Origin: Pseudoalteromonas sp. N1230-9
GTDB taxonomy: Bacteria > Pseudomonadota > Gammaproteobacteria > Enterobacterales > Alteromonadaceae
Assembly: GCF_032716425.1 (NCBI RefSeq)
Contig: NZ_CP090419.1
Span: forward strand, 1,227,001-1,291,000
Reading direction: 5' to 3'
DNA: 64,000 bases
This document shows, piece by piece, positions 55,093 to 63,850 of this stretch. The position numbers and the translations under genes were made by a program. The notes under the pieces are model-generated. The model was not told the DNA's origin and did no database searches. It saw only the letters and a program-made list of their open reading frames with translations. Every line of letters begins with the position of its first letter. Positions within the stretch are counted from its first letter, which is position 1.

Positions 55093-55118
55093 TAAAAAAG
55101 CACCCTCGGGTGCTTTTA
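55093..55118. terminator. Bidirectional terminator between ggt and the permease gene
   Basis: AAAAGCACCC pairs with GGGTGCTTTT across TC, with A/T runs outside, between convergent stops. Confidence 0.88.
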
Positions 55119-55134
55119 GTTGAAATTGGCTTGT

Positions 55135-56388
55135 TTAACCAATAGCTGGAATAAGTCCCGCCATTTGCGCGCCTTGAGCACTGATAATCAACACACCAAA
55201 TAATGCAGCTAATACTAAACCTATATTTCCGCCCTTAACTTGATAACCCGTATTAGAGTGACTGCGGCGTTGTTTATAAACCATAGCAACAGGTAAAAAT
55301 ACGGCTAAGATCACTAATGCAATGGCGGCATAGCCTAGCGCCATAATAAAACCTTGAGGATAAAATAAGGCAAACCCCAAAGGCGGTAAAAAGGTAATTA
55401 ATGCGGTTTTAATTCTATCTTTACTGCCGTCACCTTTTTTGAAGGTGTCTGCAAAAAAATCAAATAGGCCTAAGCTTACCCCAAGAAAAGAGGTCGCCAG
55501 TGCTAAGTCTGCAAAAATGTTAACAGCCGTCGCTACGTGAGGGCTGTGTGCAATGCTTGCAACACTACTTACAAACCCAGGCAATCCCTGGCTTTGCAGT
55601 AAATCACTTTGACTCATCATTCCTTGGCTTAAAAGTTGCCAGAAAATATAAATAACAAGGGGCAGAGCAGCACCTGCAATCATTACTTTACGCAGTGTTT
55701 TAATATCTAAGCCCACGTATTTCACAATAGACGGAATAGAGCCATGAAAACCAAATGAGGTAAACACCACAGGAATAGCAGATAGAATCAGACCTTGCTC
55801 AAGCGGCATTTCGAGTAAATGCTGACCATGAACATAAGGCGTAAGCATATAAAACAAGCTCGCTAACACACATACTTTGATGGTAAACAGCACGCGATTA
55901 AGCTTATCGACCTTACTGGTGCCAAGCGTGACAACCGTGCCAATCACAATTGCTAATACTACCGAGCCAACTTGTGGTGCTAAAGACATTGATAGACCAT
56001 TGTTGAGTTTCTCTTGTAGTTGCGCACCGCCTCCTGCGATATACGCGGCACATAACGCATAGAATAAAAACATAACTGAAAAATTAGCCACCCACTGTCC
56101 TCGCTTGCCCAGCCAAGACTTTGCGAGTGTGTTGAGTGTGGCGTCTCTGTCCGCATACTGATGCAACTCCAGCATAAGTAGTGCAGTGTAGGTCATTAAA
56201 GCCCATGTAATGAGTATGAGTGATAACGCTGTTGTGAAACCAAGCCCTGCGGAGGCGATGGGCAATGCCAGCATCCCTGCACCTATGGTGGTGCCAGCAA
56301 CAATTAACATGCTGCCGATTGTTTTATTTTTAAGCACTTCTTGCCCCTTAAACTTCGTGAGAGGCAAGCAAGATATAACTTGTTTCAT
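55135..56388 (-). CDS. Aromatic amino acid permease (Mtr/TyrP/TnaB family)
   Basis: A 417-residue membrane protein of the HAAAP family with about 11 segments. The N-terminal signature is KTIGSMLIVAGTTIGAGMLALP, followed by VFTSFGFHGSIPSIVKY. It should import tyrosine and/or tryptophan with H+. Which aromatic acid it prefers cannot be stated. A TyrR-type box 40 bases before the start supports control by aromatic amino acids. Confidence 0.9.
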   Translation of the reverse strand: MKQVISCLPLTKFKGQEVLKNKTIGSMLIVAGTTIGAGMLALPIASAGLGFTTALSLILITWALMTYTALLMLELHQYADRDATLNTLAKSWLGKRGQWVANFSVMFLFYALCAAYIAGGGAQLQEKLNNGLSMSLAPQVGSVVLAIVIGTVVTLGTSKVDKLNRVLFTIKVCVLASLFYMLTPYVHGQHLLEMPLEQGLILSAIPVVFTSFGFHGSIPSIVKYVGLDIKTLRKVMIAGAALPLVIYIFWQLLSQGMMSQSDLLQSQGLPGFVSSVASIAHSPHVATAVNIFADLALATSFLGVSLGLFDFFADTFKKGDGSKDRIKTALITFLPPLGFALFYPQGFIMALGYAAIALVILAVFLPVAMVYKQRRSHSNTGYQVKGGNIGLVLAALFGVLIISAQGAQMAGLIPAIG

Positions 56389-56427
56389 AAAACTTAAATA
56401 GTTTTGTTATAAATCAAAGAAATTAAA

Positions 56428-56445
56428 TGTAACTTATGATTTACA
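56428..56445 (-). promoter_or_regulatory. TyrR-type box upstream of the aromatic permease
   Basis: TGTAAC-TTATGA-TTTACA fits the TyrR consensus TGTAAA-N6-TTTACA with one mismatch. It is centred about 48 bases before the permease start. Confidence 0.65.
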
Positions 56446-56639
56446 AGTGCAAACCTAGTGTGAGTTGGTGGCTGAATTTTATTCAATAAAGTTTATCAAC
56501 ACGTATTGACAAAACCATCATTTAGTCGGATTCTTAATGTTCTTCAATTTACTTTTGATAATTATGATGCAGCTAAATAACCGACCAAATAATTGTAATT
56601 CGCGCCTGCTAACGTCAGTCGTGTGGTCAGTTATGTTCT

Positions 56640-56669
56640 GCGGTTAATAAAGTAAATATTACTAACCGC
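56640..56669. repeat. Imperfect palindrome upstream of the DMT exporter
   Basis: GCGGTTA (56640-56646) and TAACCGC (56663-56669) bracket a partly symmetric AT core. A further GCGGTT follows at 56678. Operator or upstream hairpin; function unknown. Confidence 0.45.
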
Positions 56670-56736
56670 GTTCAAAGCGGTTGGTTATTCTCTCTAATTT
56701 TCTTCCGCTTTTTTCGCCTCTTAAAGGAATAAGCGT

Positions 56737-57642
56737 GTGCCTGTAAAAGCCTCATATTTTTTCATGGTGGTTATTTGGTCTACAACCCCATTGGGTATTG
56801 TTTGGAGTAGTGAAACTGTTGCTCCTACCTTAGCAGTACTATTACGTATGCTGGTGGGGTTAGTACTGGCTGCTTTCGTGGTTGCCGTGGCCAATATTCG
56901 TGTGCCTTGGCACCGTCGTGCGTTATTTTTGTACGGCTATTCGAGTATCGGTATTTTTGGCGGTATGCTACTTAGCTACATGGCAGCTAAAACTGTTCCA
57001 TCAGGGTTAATTTCTTTGATGTTTGGTTTAGCGCCTATTTTATCTGGGCTACTAGCCCAAAAAATCCTTAACGAACCTAAATTCAGTGGCATAAAACTCG
57101 CCTCCTTAGGGTGTGCATTAATAGGGCTGTTTTTAGTCAGTCAGCGTCATATTCAGGGGGGCGTAGAGCAGTTAAGTGGTCTGTTATATGTTTTTATGGC
57201 GGTATGCTTTTTTAGCTTGAGTGGTGTAATGATCAAGCGGGTTAAAATAGCGATTCATCCGATGGCGACAACGTTTGGTGCTTTAGTTTTTGTAACCCCT
57301 TTGTTTTTTATTACATGGTTAGTTGTTGATGGGCAGTTTAATAGCCATATGTGGAGCGCAAAATCGTTGTATTCAATTATTTATTTGGGTGTCTTTGGGT
57401 CGCTCATTGGCGCATTAGCTTATTTTCATGTATTGCAAAAGTTAAACGCTAGTACGGTGGCACTAACTACCCTTATTACGCCTAGCTTTGCAATTGCCAT
57501 TGGTGGAATACTTAATAATGAAACAATAGATCACGCACTTATTGTCGGTGCAACCATTATTATGTTGAGCCTTGCTTGTTTTCAGTTTGGAGATAAGTGG
57601 CTAAAACGCATTAAGCGTGTAAAGCCAGTAGGCTTGGGGTAG
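56737..57642 (+). CDS. DMT-superfamily (EamA) transporter
   Basis: A 301-residue membrane protein with ten predicted helices in two EamA repeats (first starting SYFFMVVIWSTTPLGIVWSSE, second around LLYVFMAVCFFSLSGVMIK). Members export metabolites or amino acids. The start is GTG with AAAGGA upstream. No operon partner. Confidence 0.87.
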   Translation: MPVKASYFFMVVIWSTTPLGIVWSSETVAPTLAVLLRMLVGLVLAAFVVAVANIRVPWHRRALFLYGYSSIGIFGGMLLSYMAAKTVPSGLISLMFGLAPILSGLLAQKILNEPKFSGIKLASLGCALIGLFLVSQRHIQGGVEQLSGLLYVFMAVCFFSLSGVMIKRVKIAIHPMATTFGALVFVTPLFFITWLVVDGQFNSHMWSAKSLYSIIYLGVFGSLIGALAYFHVLQKLNASTVALTTLITPSFAIAIGGILNNETIDHALIVGATIIMLSLACFQFGDKWLKRIKRVKPVGLG

Positions 57643-57667
57643 GGGAGTGATAGCCGAGTAATGGCTA

Positions 57668-58546
57668 TCACATTTTTGCGATTTGAATAACTAAACGACG
57701 GTTTTTATTACGGTCTAAAATGTTGTCATTGCTCGCAACATGACGTTTTTCGCCATAGCCTTCGGTATCGACTTTGCTTTCATCGATACCCAAAGCAACA
57801 ATGTACTCTTTAATCGCTTTGGCACGCTTTTTAGACAGCTCAAGGTTGTTCCAACGACCGCCGTAACTGTCTGTGTATGATGAAATTGAAATAGAAGCAA
57901 TGCCAGTATCGTGTTTTAGGTACTCGGCAATTTTCTCTAATCGTTTTTGTGAGGCTTTAGTTAGCTTACTGGTATTTGGTTCGTAGTTCATAACCGTGAA
58001 CGAAATATCTTCAAAGCTGTATGGCAACATAGAATCGCGGCATTGTAAAAACGCCCAATAAGCTTGCTTAAAGTTAACACTTGATAGGCCAACGGCAATT
58101 TTGTCGGCAGTATTTTGCCAATCTTGGTAGTAAAAGGTAGGTTGGTAGCCTTTTTCAAGCTCTGTAAGCATTTCCCATGCTGTTTTATTTCCGAGCTCGC
58201 CATCAAACTTACGCAACAGCTTCATATTTGCAATATCGCGGGCGGGCAATCCTGCTCGCCAACGAGGCGGAACCGCTTTTAAACCTGCAATACTATAATT
58301 ATCTGGGCGTACCACCATATCAAGATTAAAATTTACATCTTTACTTTTACTGGCAGCTGTACTGAAAATGGCTTCGCCATAATAGGGAACTTCATGATTT
58401 AGTTGGCATTCAAGACGCGACGTTTTAACCATTTGCCAGTTTGAGGTATCGGCAGTTGCTGCATACTCACGCATGGCACCAGTAGCATGCACACTGGTGA
58501 GCAAGGTTAAAAGGCCTAAATTTAAAGAAAGTAGTGAAGGCTTCAT
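57668..58546 (-). CDS. motY: Sodium-driven flagellar motor protein MotY
   Basis: A 292-residue protein with a signal peptide (to VHA). It has the MotY N-terminal domain (LECQLNHEVPYYGEAIFSTAAS, NFKQAYWAFLQCRDSMLPYSFEDISF, split) and a C-terminal OmpA-like peptidoglycan-binding domain (SISSYTDSYGGRWNNLELSKKRA, GYGEKRHVASN, DRNKNRRLVI). MotY with MotX forms the T ring that anchors PomAB stators in the sodium-driven polar flagellum. ATG 58546 follows GGAGAA. It is easily misnamed a generic OmpA protein. It is divergent from rnt, as in vibrios. Confidence 0.92.
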   Translation of the reverse strand: MKPSLLSLNLGLLTLLTSVHATGAMREYAATADTSNWQMVKTSRLECQLNHEVPYYGEAIFSTAASKSKDVNFNLDMVVRPDNYSIAGLKAVPPRWRAGLPARDIANMKLLRKFDGELGNKTAWEMLTELEKGYQPTFYYQDWQNTADKIAVGLSSVNFKQAYWAFLQCRDSMLPYSFEDISFTVMNYEPNTSKLTKASQKRLEKIAEYLKHDTGIASISISSYTDSYGGRWNNLELSKKRAKAIKEYIVALGIDESKVDTEGYGEKRHVASNDNILDRNKNRRLVIQIAKM

Positions 58547-58762
58547 CACAGGTATTCTCCAACTGATCATTAATGCCAACTATTTGGCATTTTATTGCTT
58601 TAACACCCCAAAAGCTGAGTTAATGAGGGGAGTCGATAAATATAAAGCAAGTACTGTGCCTAAAAACGCAGTGAGAATCTGCTATTTCATCATATTTGCT
58701 CTAGCAGAGCCCCCTTGGTTTTTGACATAATAACCAGCTTACACAGGCAAACCAAGAAGACT

Positions 58763-59434
58763 ATGGAAAATACTGAACAAACTCTTTTCGCAAAACGCTT
58801 TCGTGGCTTTTTTCCCGTTGTTATCGATGTTGAAACGGCAGGTTTTAATAAAGACACCGATGCGCTATTAGAAATCGCCGCCTCGATTTTAAAGATGGAT
58901 GACGATGGCGTATTAAGTATTGACCATACCTTACACTTTCATGTTGCGCCTTTTGAAGGAGCAAACATTGAACAAGCTGCTATCGAATTTAATGGTATTG
59001 AGCCATTCTCTGCATTACGTGGTGCTGTGCCTGAAGAAGAAGCAATAAAAGAAATTTGTAAAGCTGTTCGCAAGGCGCAAAAGGCCGCGGGTTGCCAGCG
59101 TTCAGTTGTTGTTGCACATAATGCGGCATTTGACCATGGCTTTTTAAATGCTGCGATTGAGCGATGTAAAATTAAGCGCACCCCATTTCATCCATTTGTG
59201 AGCTTTGATACGACCTCATTGGCAGGGTTAGCACTGGGTCAAACTGTGTTAGCGAAAGCATGCCGCGCAGCGGGTATTGAGTTTGACAATAAACAAGCTC
59301 ACTCAGCCCTTTACGATACAGAGCGTACCGCAGAATTATTTTGTTTAATCGTCAATCGCTGGCAGCAATTAGGTGGTTGGCCGTTACCAGAGCAAGCCGA
59401 TACGGCCGAACAAGAGACTAAAACGTCTGAGTAA
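58763..59434 (+). CDS. rnt: Ribonuclease T
   Basis: A 223-residue DEDDh exonuclease with the acidic motifs [24 protein letters not shown] and [14 protein letters not shown]. It trims tRNA CCA ends and matures 5S and 23S rRNA. ATG 58763 gives the family N-terminus ([11 protein letters not shown] follows). The 3' end overlaps the convergent fapA-like gene by 17 bases. Confidence 0.96.
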   Translation: MENTEQTLFAKRFRGFFPVVIDVETAGFNKDTDALLEIAASILKMDDDGVLSIDHTLHFHVAPFEGANIEQAAIEFNGIEPFSALRGAVPEEEAIKEICKAVRKAQKAAGCQRSVVVAHNAAFDHGFLNAAIERCKIKRTPFHPFVSFDTTSLAGLALGQTVLAKACRAAGIEFDNKQAHSALYDTERTAELFCLIVNRWQQLGGWPLPEQADTAEQETKTSE

Positions 59435-61043
59435 TTTTACCTTCTAAATAGCGCATCAAACTAGGTGGGTAAATACGTGAAAACTGTTTACTCTCCTGGG
59501 CTATTTTTAGCTCGACACCAGGGTGCATAAGCTCATTGACCTTTAAACGACTTGTGGCCAGTAAGCGGGCAATTTTAAGCTTTACCAATTGTTTCTTTTT
59601 CTTTGTATTAGCCGTCTTTATTTTAATTTGTTGCTCACTTGCCGTTATTTTATTGATGTAGTGTTCGCGTTGAGCGGCATCAGGGATTTTGTTGGCTTTT
59701 TTACGAGCTTGTTGAAGGGCACTGGCCTTAGTTGCCAGTAACTTTTCAAAATCACTGATTTGTTGCTGTTTTTGCCTTAAGTCATGCCAATACTGAGCGA
59801 TGAAAACACGGGTTTTTGTACCCGAGGGCGCGCCCAGTTCACCTGTTTCAATACGCATTGCATCTAAAATGTTACCACCAATAATTTTACCGCGCGGGTT
59901 ATTTGCCTTACCAACACGAATGAGCCTGCGAGCACTTAAATCGCAATGTAATGCTTGGCGTTCGATAAACAGATCTTGAGAACTTTTTATATGACAATAT
60001 TGCGCGTAACCAATTGAAATTGTGCGTACAGCCTCAATATTGCACGTGAAGGCTTCGTTATTTTCGCGCTTGCGACCTATTGCCCCTAACATAATAGTGA
60101 TTTCGCTTTTACTCTCAATGGTGGCTGACTCCACAAAGCCCAATACGGTGATATCGCCCGTTGCTTTAACACGCATACCATCTTTAACGTCACCACTTAT
60201 GATGACGCTGCCATCAAAATCAACGTGACCTGTGCTAACATCAACATGATGAAAACATAAAACGTCATCGACGCGCATACCACGAGGAAGCGCAACAGGC
60301 ACACCTTTAGAGTCAGCAATCAACATATTACTGTTGATAGGGTCAATACGGGTGCCTTCAAAGGGTTCAAGGGGGAAGTCTTTACCCGCAGAGGCTGGTA
60401 ACACATCACCACAAACAGTGAAACCATTCTCTCCAGCTGTCGCTGGAATACGCTGCATAAGCGGCGTACCTGGGTTTACAGTAATAATGGCGCCTAAATC
60501 ACGCATATCGACCTTTCCACCAGACTTAGCTTGTGGGCTCAATACTCTATCTTGTGCGGTAGGGCATAACCGAACGAATTTTGCATCGTTGCCATCTTTA
60601 GGCATACGACCGTGGGCAACAATTGCACTGTAATGCGCACCTGCAGGTTGCTTAAATTGCTGCCCTAAAAAGGTATCAAGAGCACGCAGACTTACCCCTT
60701 TTTCTACACCTGCATCGGCCAAAGCTGCTTGGGCATCATCCATGCTGATTATTTTTCCACCTTTGGCCGTTGTTAAACTGGCTTCTGCAACCATATTCTT
60801 TTCATCAACACTTATTGCTATTGACGCGTCTACCGCTTTGGCAATGACAAGTGAGTGAGTATTATGTTGGCTACTTGGTGTGAATAATTTGCCTATATTT
60901 GCGTCTATTAGCTCAAACTCAGCATAAGAAGATTGTTCGAACAGCTCTAAAAGCTGCGAACTGGTCACCGGAAAACCAGCATCACGCGGGTGCTCAAGCA
61001 AAGAGACATATCCACTTTGCTCATCGAACGTAAACATCGACAT
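59418..61043 (-). CDS. FapA-family (DUF342) protein
   Basis: About 541 residues. The DUF342/FapA right-handed beta-helix core lies at ~215-420 ([53 protein letters not shown]), flanked by an N-terminal domain and a C-terminal coiled coil (~425-500: [20 protein letters not shown]). In Vibrio vulnificus a FapA protein affects flagellar assembly. Here it sits next to rnt and motY, so a motility link is plausible. ATG 61043 follows AGGA; a longer start from 61118 is possible. Confidence 0.82.
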   Translation of the reverse strand: MSMFTFDEQSGYVSLLEHPRDAGFPVTSSQLLELFEQSSYAEFELIDANIGKLFTPSSQHNTHSLVIAKAVDASIAISVDEKNMVAEASLTTAKGGKIISMDDAQAALADAGVEKGVSLRALDTFLGQQFKQPAGAHYSAIVAHGRMPKDGNDAKFVRLCPTAQDRVLSPQAKSGGKVDMRDLGAIITVNPGTPLMQRIPATAGENGFTVCGDVLPASAGKDFPLEPFEGTRIDPINSNMLIADSKGVPVALPRGMRVDDVLCFHHVDVSTGHVDFDGSVIISGDVKDGMRVKATGDITVLGFVESATIESKSEITIMLGAIGRKRENNEAFTCNIEAVRTISIGYAQYCHIKSSQDLFIERQALHCDLSARRLIRVGKANNPRGKIIGGNILDAMRIETGELGAPSGTKTRVFIAQYWHDLRQKQQQISDFEKLLATKASALQQARKKANKIPDAAQREHYINKITASEQQIKIKTANTKKKKQLVKLKIARLLATSRLKVNELMHPGVELKIAQESKQFSRIYPPSLMRYLEGKITQTF

Positions 61044-61257
61044 TTGGGGAGTCCTGAAAAAAGGCCTGTTATTATTATTGTTCGTTGCTACGGAATTATT
61101 TTTTATATGAGGTAACAACAGGCCTATTTGAGCACAACTTTAGTATTATGTTAAGAACTTGTATGCGTCAAATGTGAAATTTTGTATAAAAACTGACTTT
61201 TCCTGCTGGATTTTTCATCATTCAAAGTTACCTAGCAAAAATATCCTGATTAATGCC

Positions 61258-61287
61258 TTGAGTATAAACAGATTACTCAGTTATACT
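61258..61287 (+). promoter_or_regulatory. Sigma-70 promoter of ssrA
   Basis: TTGAGT (61258-61263) and TATACT (61282-61287) are spaced 18 bases apart. Transcription would begin ~25 bases before the mature 5' end of tmRNA. Confidence 0.6.
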
Positions 61288-61319
61288 GCACCTACACTCT
61301 GAATGAGATATCAAATTCA

Positions 61320-61677
61320 GGGGCTGATTAGGATTCGACGGAATTCAAGACGCCCGAGGTGCATGTCGAGGTGCGGTTGGCCTCGTAAAAAAGCCGCAAT
61401 CTAAAGTAATCGCAAACGACGATAACTACGCTCTAGCGGCATAATAGCCCGCTAGCACTTCTCCGGCGCATTCTTGTGGGCCCGGTTCTGAAGTGTCACC
61501 CTACACAAGATCGCGATGGAAACCCTGGCCGGGGTTGAAGCGCTAAAACTAAGCGGCCTCGCCTTTTCAGATCGTGTTCGTCCGAGCTGTAAAGGTTAAC
61601 TAAAAGACGATACTAAGCATGTAGTACCAAAGGTCGAGGCTTTTCGGACGGGGGTTCAAATCCCCCCAGCTCCACCA
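61320..61677 (+). ncRNA. ssrA: Transfer-messenger RNA (tmRNA)
   Basis: A 358-base tmRNA. The 5' end GGGGCTGATTAGGATTCGACG pairs in part with the 3' end, which finishes GTTCAAATCCCCCCAGCTCCACCA in a tRNA-Ala-like T arm and acceptor (quoted in part). The resume codon GCA at 61412 opens the tag frame ANDDNYALAA, ending TAA-TAG at 61442. The E. coli tag ANDENYALAA differs by one residue. With SmpB it rescues stalled ribosomes. The 3' end is a common integration site; an integrase remnant follows. Confidence 0.98.
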
Positions 61678-61696
61678 CTTTAAAGTGATATAAAAC

Positions 61697-61732
61697 AGCC
61701 AGTTAGAGCATTATGCTTTAACTGGCTTTTTT
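61697..61732 (+). terminator. Rho-independent terminator after ssrA
   Basis: AGCCAGTTA (61697-61705) pairs with TAACTGGCT (61719-61727), followed by TTTTT. Confidence 0.9.
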
Positions 61733-61835
61733 GTTCCTGATATATTTGTCCACTTAGTGCCCACATTGGTTTTATCAAAGTATTAAACATAAAGATCTAA
61801 GGTAGAATTATTTAAAAATAAGGCTCTATTAGGCT

Positions 61836-62629
61836 TTGTGTTTAAATTCCGTTTCCCCCTATAAGTGCATGCAGCGCGCTTTAGCTAAATTAGAAATGAT
61901 TTGTGAAGCGCTGAATAATCCAATTGCTATGAATTTACAGGCTAAAGATTTTGTTAAATGGCGTGGTGAACGTATGTCGGGTGAAACGCCAATAGGCCAA
62001 AAACAAAGAACAACGACCTTGTTTTAATTAAGAGTATGTTCAATAAATTAATTGAAGTAGGGGAGTTAAAATACCCAAATCCTTTAGCTGAAATTAAACC
62101 GTTCAAACTACAGCAAACCGAACTTTCATTTTTAATGGAAGACGAAATTATCACTCTGCTGAATGAATTAAAGCGCTCTACTAACCCGCATATTTTAATC
62201 GTGTCTAAAATCTGTTTAGCAACTGGTTGTAGGATAAGTGAAGCATGTAACTTAAAAGGTTCTCAGGTTATTAAATCAGGCGATAGCTACCGTATCACCT
62301 TTATTAATACCAAGGGTAAAAAGAACAGAACAGTACCAATTAGTGAAAAGCTTTTTAATGAGATCCCTAAAAAGTCAGGGCCACTATTTGCAGACTGTAG
62401 AAAGGCGTTTGAAAGGGCTGTGAATAAAACGGATATTAACTTACTAAAAGGGCAGTGTAGTTGTGTTTTAAGGCATACTTTTGCGAGTCATTTTATGATG
62501 AACGGAGGTAATATTCTGGTACTACAGGAGATACTAGGGCATGCAAAGATTGAGCAAACTATGGTTTACTTGCATTTTTCACCAAGTCACTTAGAGGATG
62601 CTATTAAGTTTGGACCTCATATAAATTAA
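61836..62629 (+). pseudogene. Tyrosine-family integrase, truncated and frameshifted
   Basis: The downstream frame from ATG 62036 (197 codons) is a full catalytic domain: Arg in GCRISEACNL, Lys in TKGKKNR, VLRHTFASHF, and GHAKIEQTMVYLHF with the nucleophilic Tyr. The preceding core-binding part (ALAKLEMICEALNNP, AKDFVKWRGERMSGE) is in another frame. The two join by a -1 shift at a five-A run (61999-62003), which restores KTKNNDLVLIKSMFNKL. The N-terminal arm-binding region before it is missing. It lies just after ssrA, its likely attachment site. Confidence 0.85.
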
Positions 62630-62648
62630 TTGAAAATATAATTTTCAA
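62630..62648. repeat. Small hairpin between integrase remnant and nuclease gene
   Basis: TTGAAAAT (62630-62637) pairs with ATTTTCAA (62641-62648) around ATA, between convergent genes. No T run follows on either strand; weak terminator at best. Confidence 0.4.
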
Positions 62649-62666
62649 CTCAAATTAGAAGTTTAA

Positions 62667-63446
62667 TCATTCATCAAACTTGAAATATTTTTGTAATAAC
62701 GGTATGAATTGCTGTGTTCCTAGGTTGGGGTCTTTTTTGTACTCAAAAAAAGCTGTCATTAAAGCAAGTCTAGCGTTTTTAATTTGTATAGATTCCGATT
62801 GTCTTCCACTTTTATCTAGCGGAATAAATGAAAAATCAGCCCAAAAAATATTTATTATAAGTGGAGAACCACACAACTTCTTAACCTTGATGGTATATGG
62901 TGTTTTATCATAAGTTACATCATCTGGTATTTCTACTTGATCAAAACAGGCCTCAATTTCGTCTATATGATCTTCAAAACCCTTACGGCTTACCCACTCT
63001 TTTGAAGTTAAAAAGTTATGAAAAGACTTTATCGATGGCAAAAGAGATTTTTTTTGATGATATATAAAAAATGCAACTCGGTCTTGATTCTTAGCATAGC
63101 GGGTTGTCAGCTGCAAGAGCCCTTCAAACAAGTTAAGATTTCCATAATTTCGCTTGGCTTCGCATATCCATTTAAAGCCATTAAATTCAATGTGAATATC
63201 TACGGACCCGACTTCTTTTGTTTGCTCTTGAACATTGGTCCACCCAGCTTCATAAAGTCTACCAACGATTTCAGTAGTAATATCATCTTCTTTTTCAACA
63301 AAGTATTTATCAGATGAAGATTCCATTCTTCTTATTATTCTGCATAAATCTTCATGTAAAAGCTTCTCAAAATCGTCGAAATTAGATATTTGTTCTTTTT
63401 CAGTAATCTTTTCTAATTTATGAAGTTGCTCAGCAGTAAATTTCAT
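62667..63446 (-). CDS. Putative PD-(D/E)XK nuclease of the tmRNA island
   Basis: A 259-residue protein. Residues ~55-105 carry a restriction-endonuclease-like core: TTEIVGRLYEAGW with Glu59, GSVDIHIEF with Asp83, and KWICEAKRN with Glu96 and Lys98, i.e. E...D-x12-EAK. The rest is not recognised. The start shares a base with the stop of the upstream gene (TAATG), so they are co-translated. Its island setting suggests restriction or phage defence, but no known system is identified. Confidence 0.7.
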   Translation of the reverse strand: MKFTAEQLHKLEKITEKEQISNFDDFEKLLHEDLCRIIRRMESSSDKYFVEKEDDITTEIVGRLYEAGWTNVQEQTKEVGSVDIHIEFNGFKWICEAKRNYGNLNLFEGLLQLTTRYAKNQDRVAFFIYHQKKSLLPSIKSFHNFLTSKEWVSRKGFEDHIDEIEACFDQVEIPDDVTYDKTPYTIKVKKLCGSPLIINIFWADFSFIPLDKSGRQSESIQIKNARLALMTAFFEYKKDPNLGTQQFIPLLQKYFKFDE

Positions 63447-63850
63447 TAGCTAAAATCCAAATTACAATAAAATGAGAAATTAGATGAATCAAAGTCTTCA
63501 ACTTCTAAACCACTTTCGCGATATACGGGTAAGCCAGTACCTTTCTGATAATGTAATACTGACTCTTTATCTAAATCTTTTTCTTCGCAACCGTCATCAT
63601 AAATGTATTCAACGGATAGGATTTCAGAAAAGAAACATACAAGAGAGATGATAGAATCAAGGTCATCGTAGCCACTCGCCTCTCTTAATTTATATATTGG
63701 GAAGTATAATTGTTCAGGTGAGCTCTCTATGTAATCGATAAATTTAATTACATTCTCTATATCAAGTTCTTGGAAAGAATGGCCATATTTGGACACTTTT
63801 TCTCTATAAGCTTGAATACAGTTAGCTTTATATTGATCTTGCAATGACAT
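63446..63850 (-). CDS. Hypothetical protein coupled to the nuclease gene
   Basis: A 134-residue acidic protein, not recognised. The N-terminal half is helical (ENVIKFIDYIESSPEQLYFP, YKLREASGYDDLDSIISLVCFF split) and the C-terminal part contains TGLPVYRESGLEVEDFD. No membrane segment or signal. It overlaps the nuclease gene by one base and the next upstream frame by 23 bases, so it is the middle gene of a compact unit. Confidence 0.6.
   Translation of the reverse strand: MSLQDQYKANCIQAYREKVSKYGHSFQELDIENVIKFIDYIESSPEQLYFPIYKLREASGYDDLDSIISLVCFFSEILSVEYIYDDGCEEKDLDKESVLHYQKGTGLPVYRESGLEVEDFDSSNFSFYCNLDFS

Larger units (their letters stand above)
56389..56736. other. Divergent control region, aromatic permease / DMT exporter
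   Basis: A 348-base AT-rich spacer. It holds the TyrR-type box on the permease side and a long imperfect palindrome (56640-56669) on the exporter side. AAAGGA precedes the exporter start. No gene seen. Confidence 0.6.

Noticed and set aside
58572..58600. Sigma-54 promoter (TTGGCATTTTATTGCT) near motY/rnt
   Set aside because: The GG to GC distance is nine bases instead of ten, and it points to rnt, not motY. The sequence is better explained as one arm of a perfect AATGCCAA/TTGGCATT hairpin.
58547..58620. Sigma-28 promoter for motY
   Set aside because: TAAAG and GCCAAATA elements occur but about five bases too close together.
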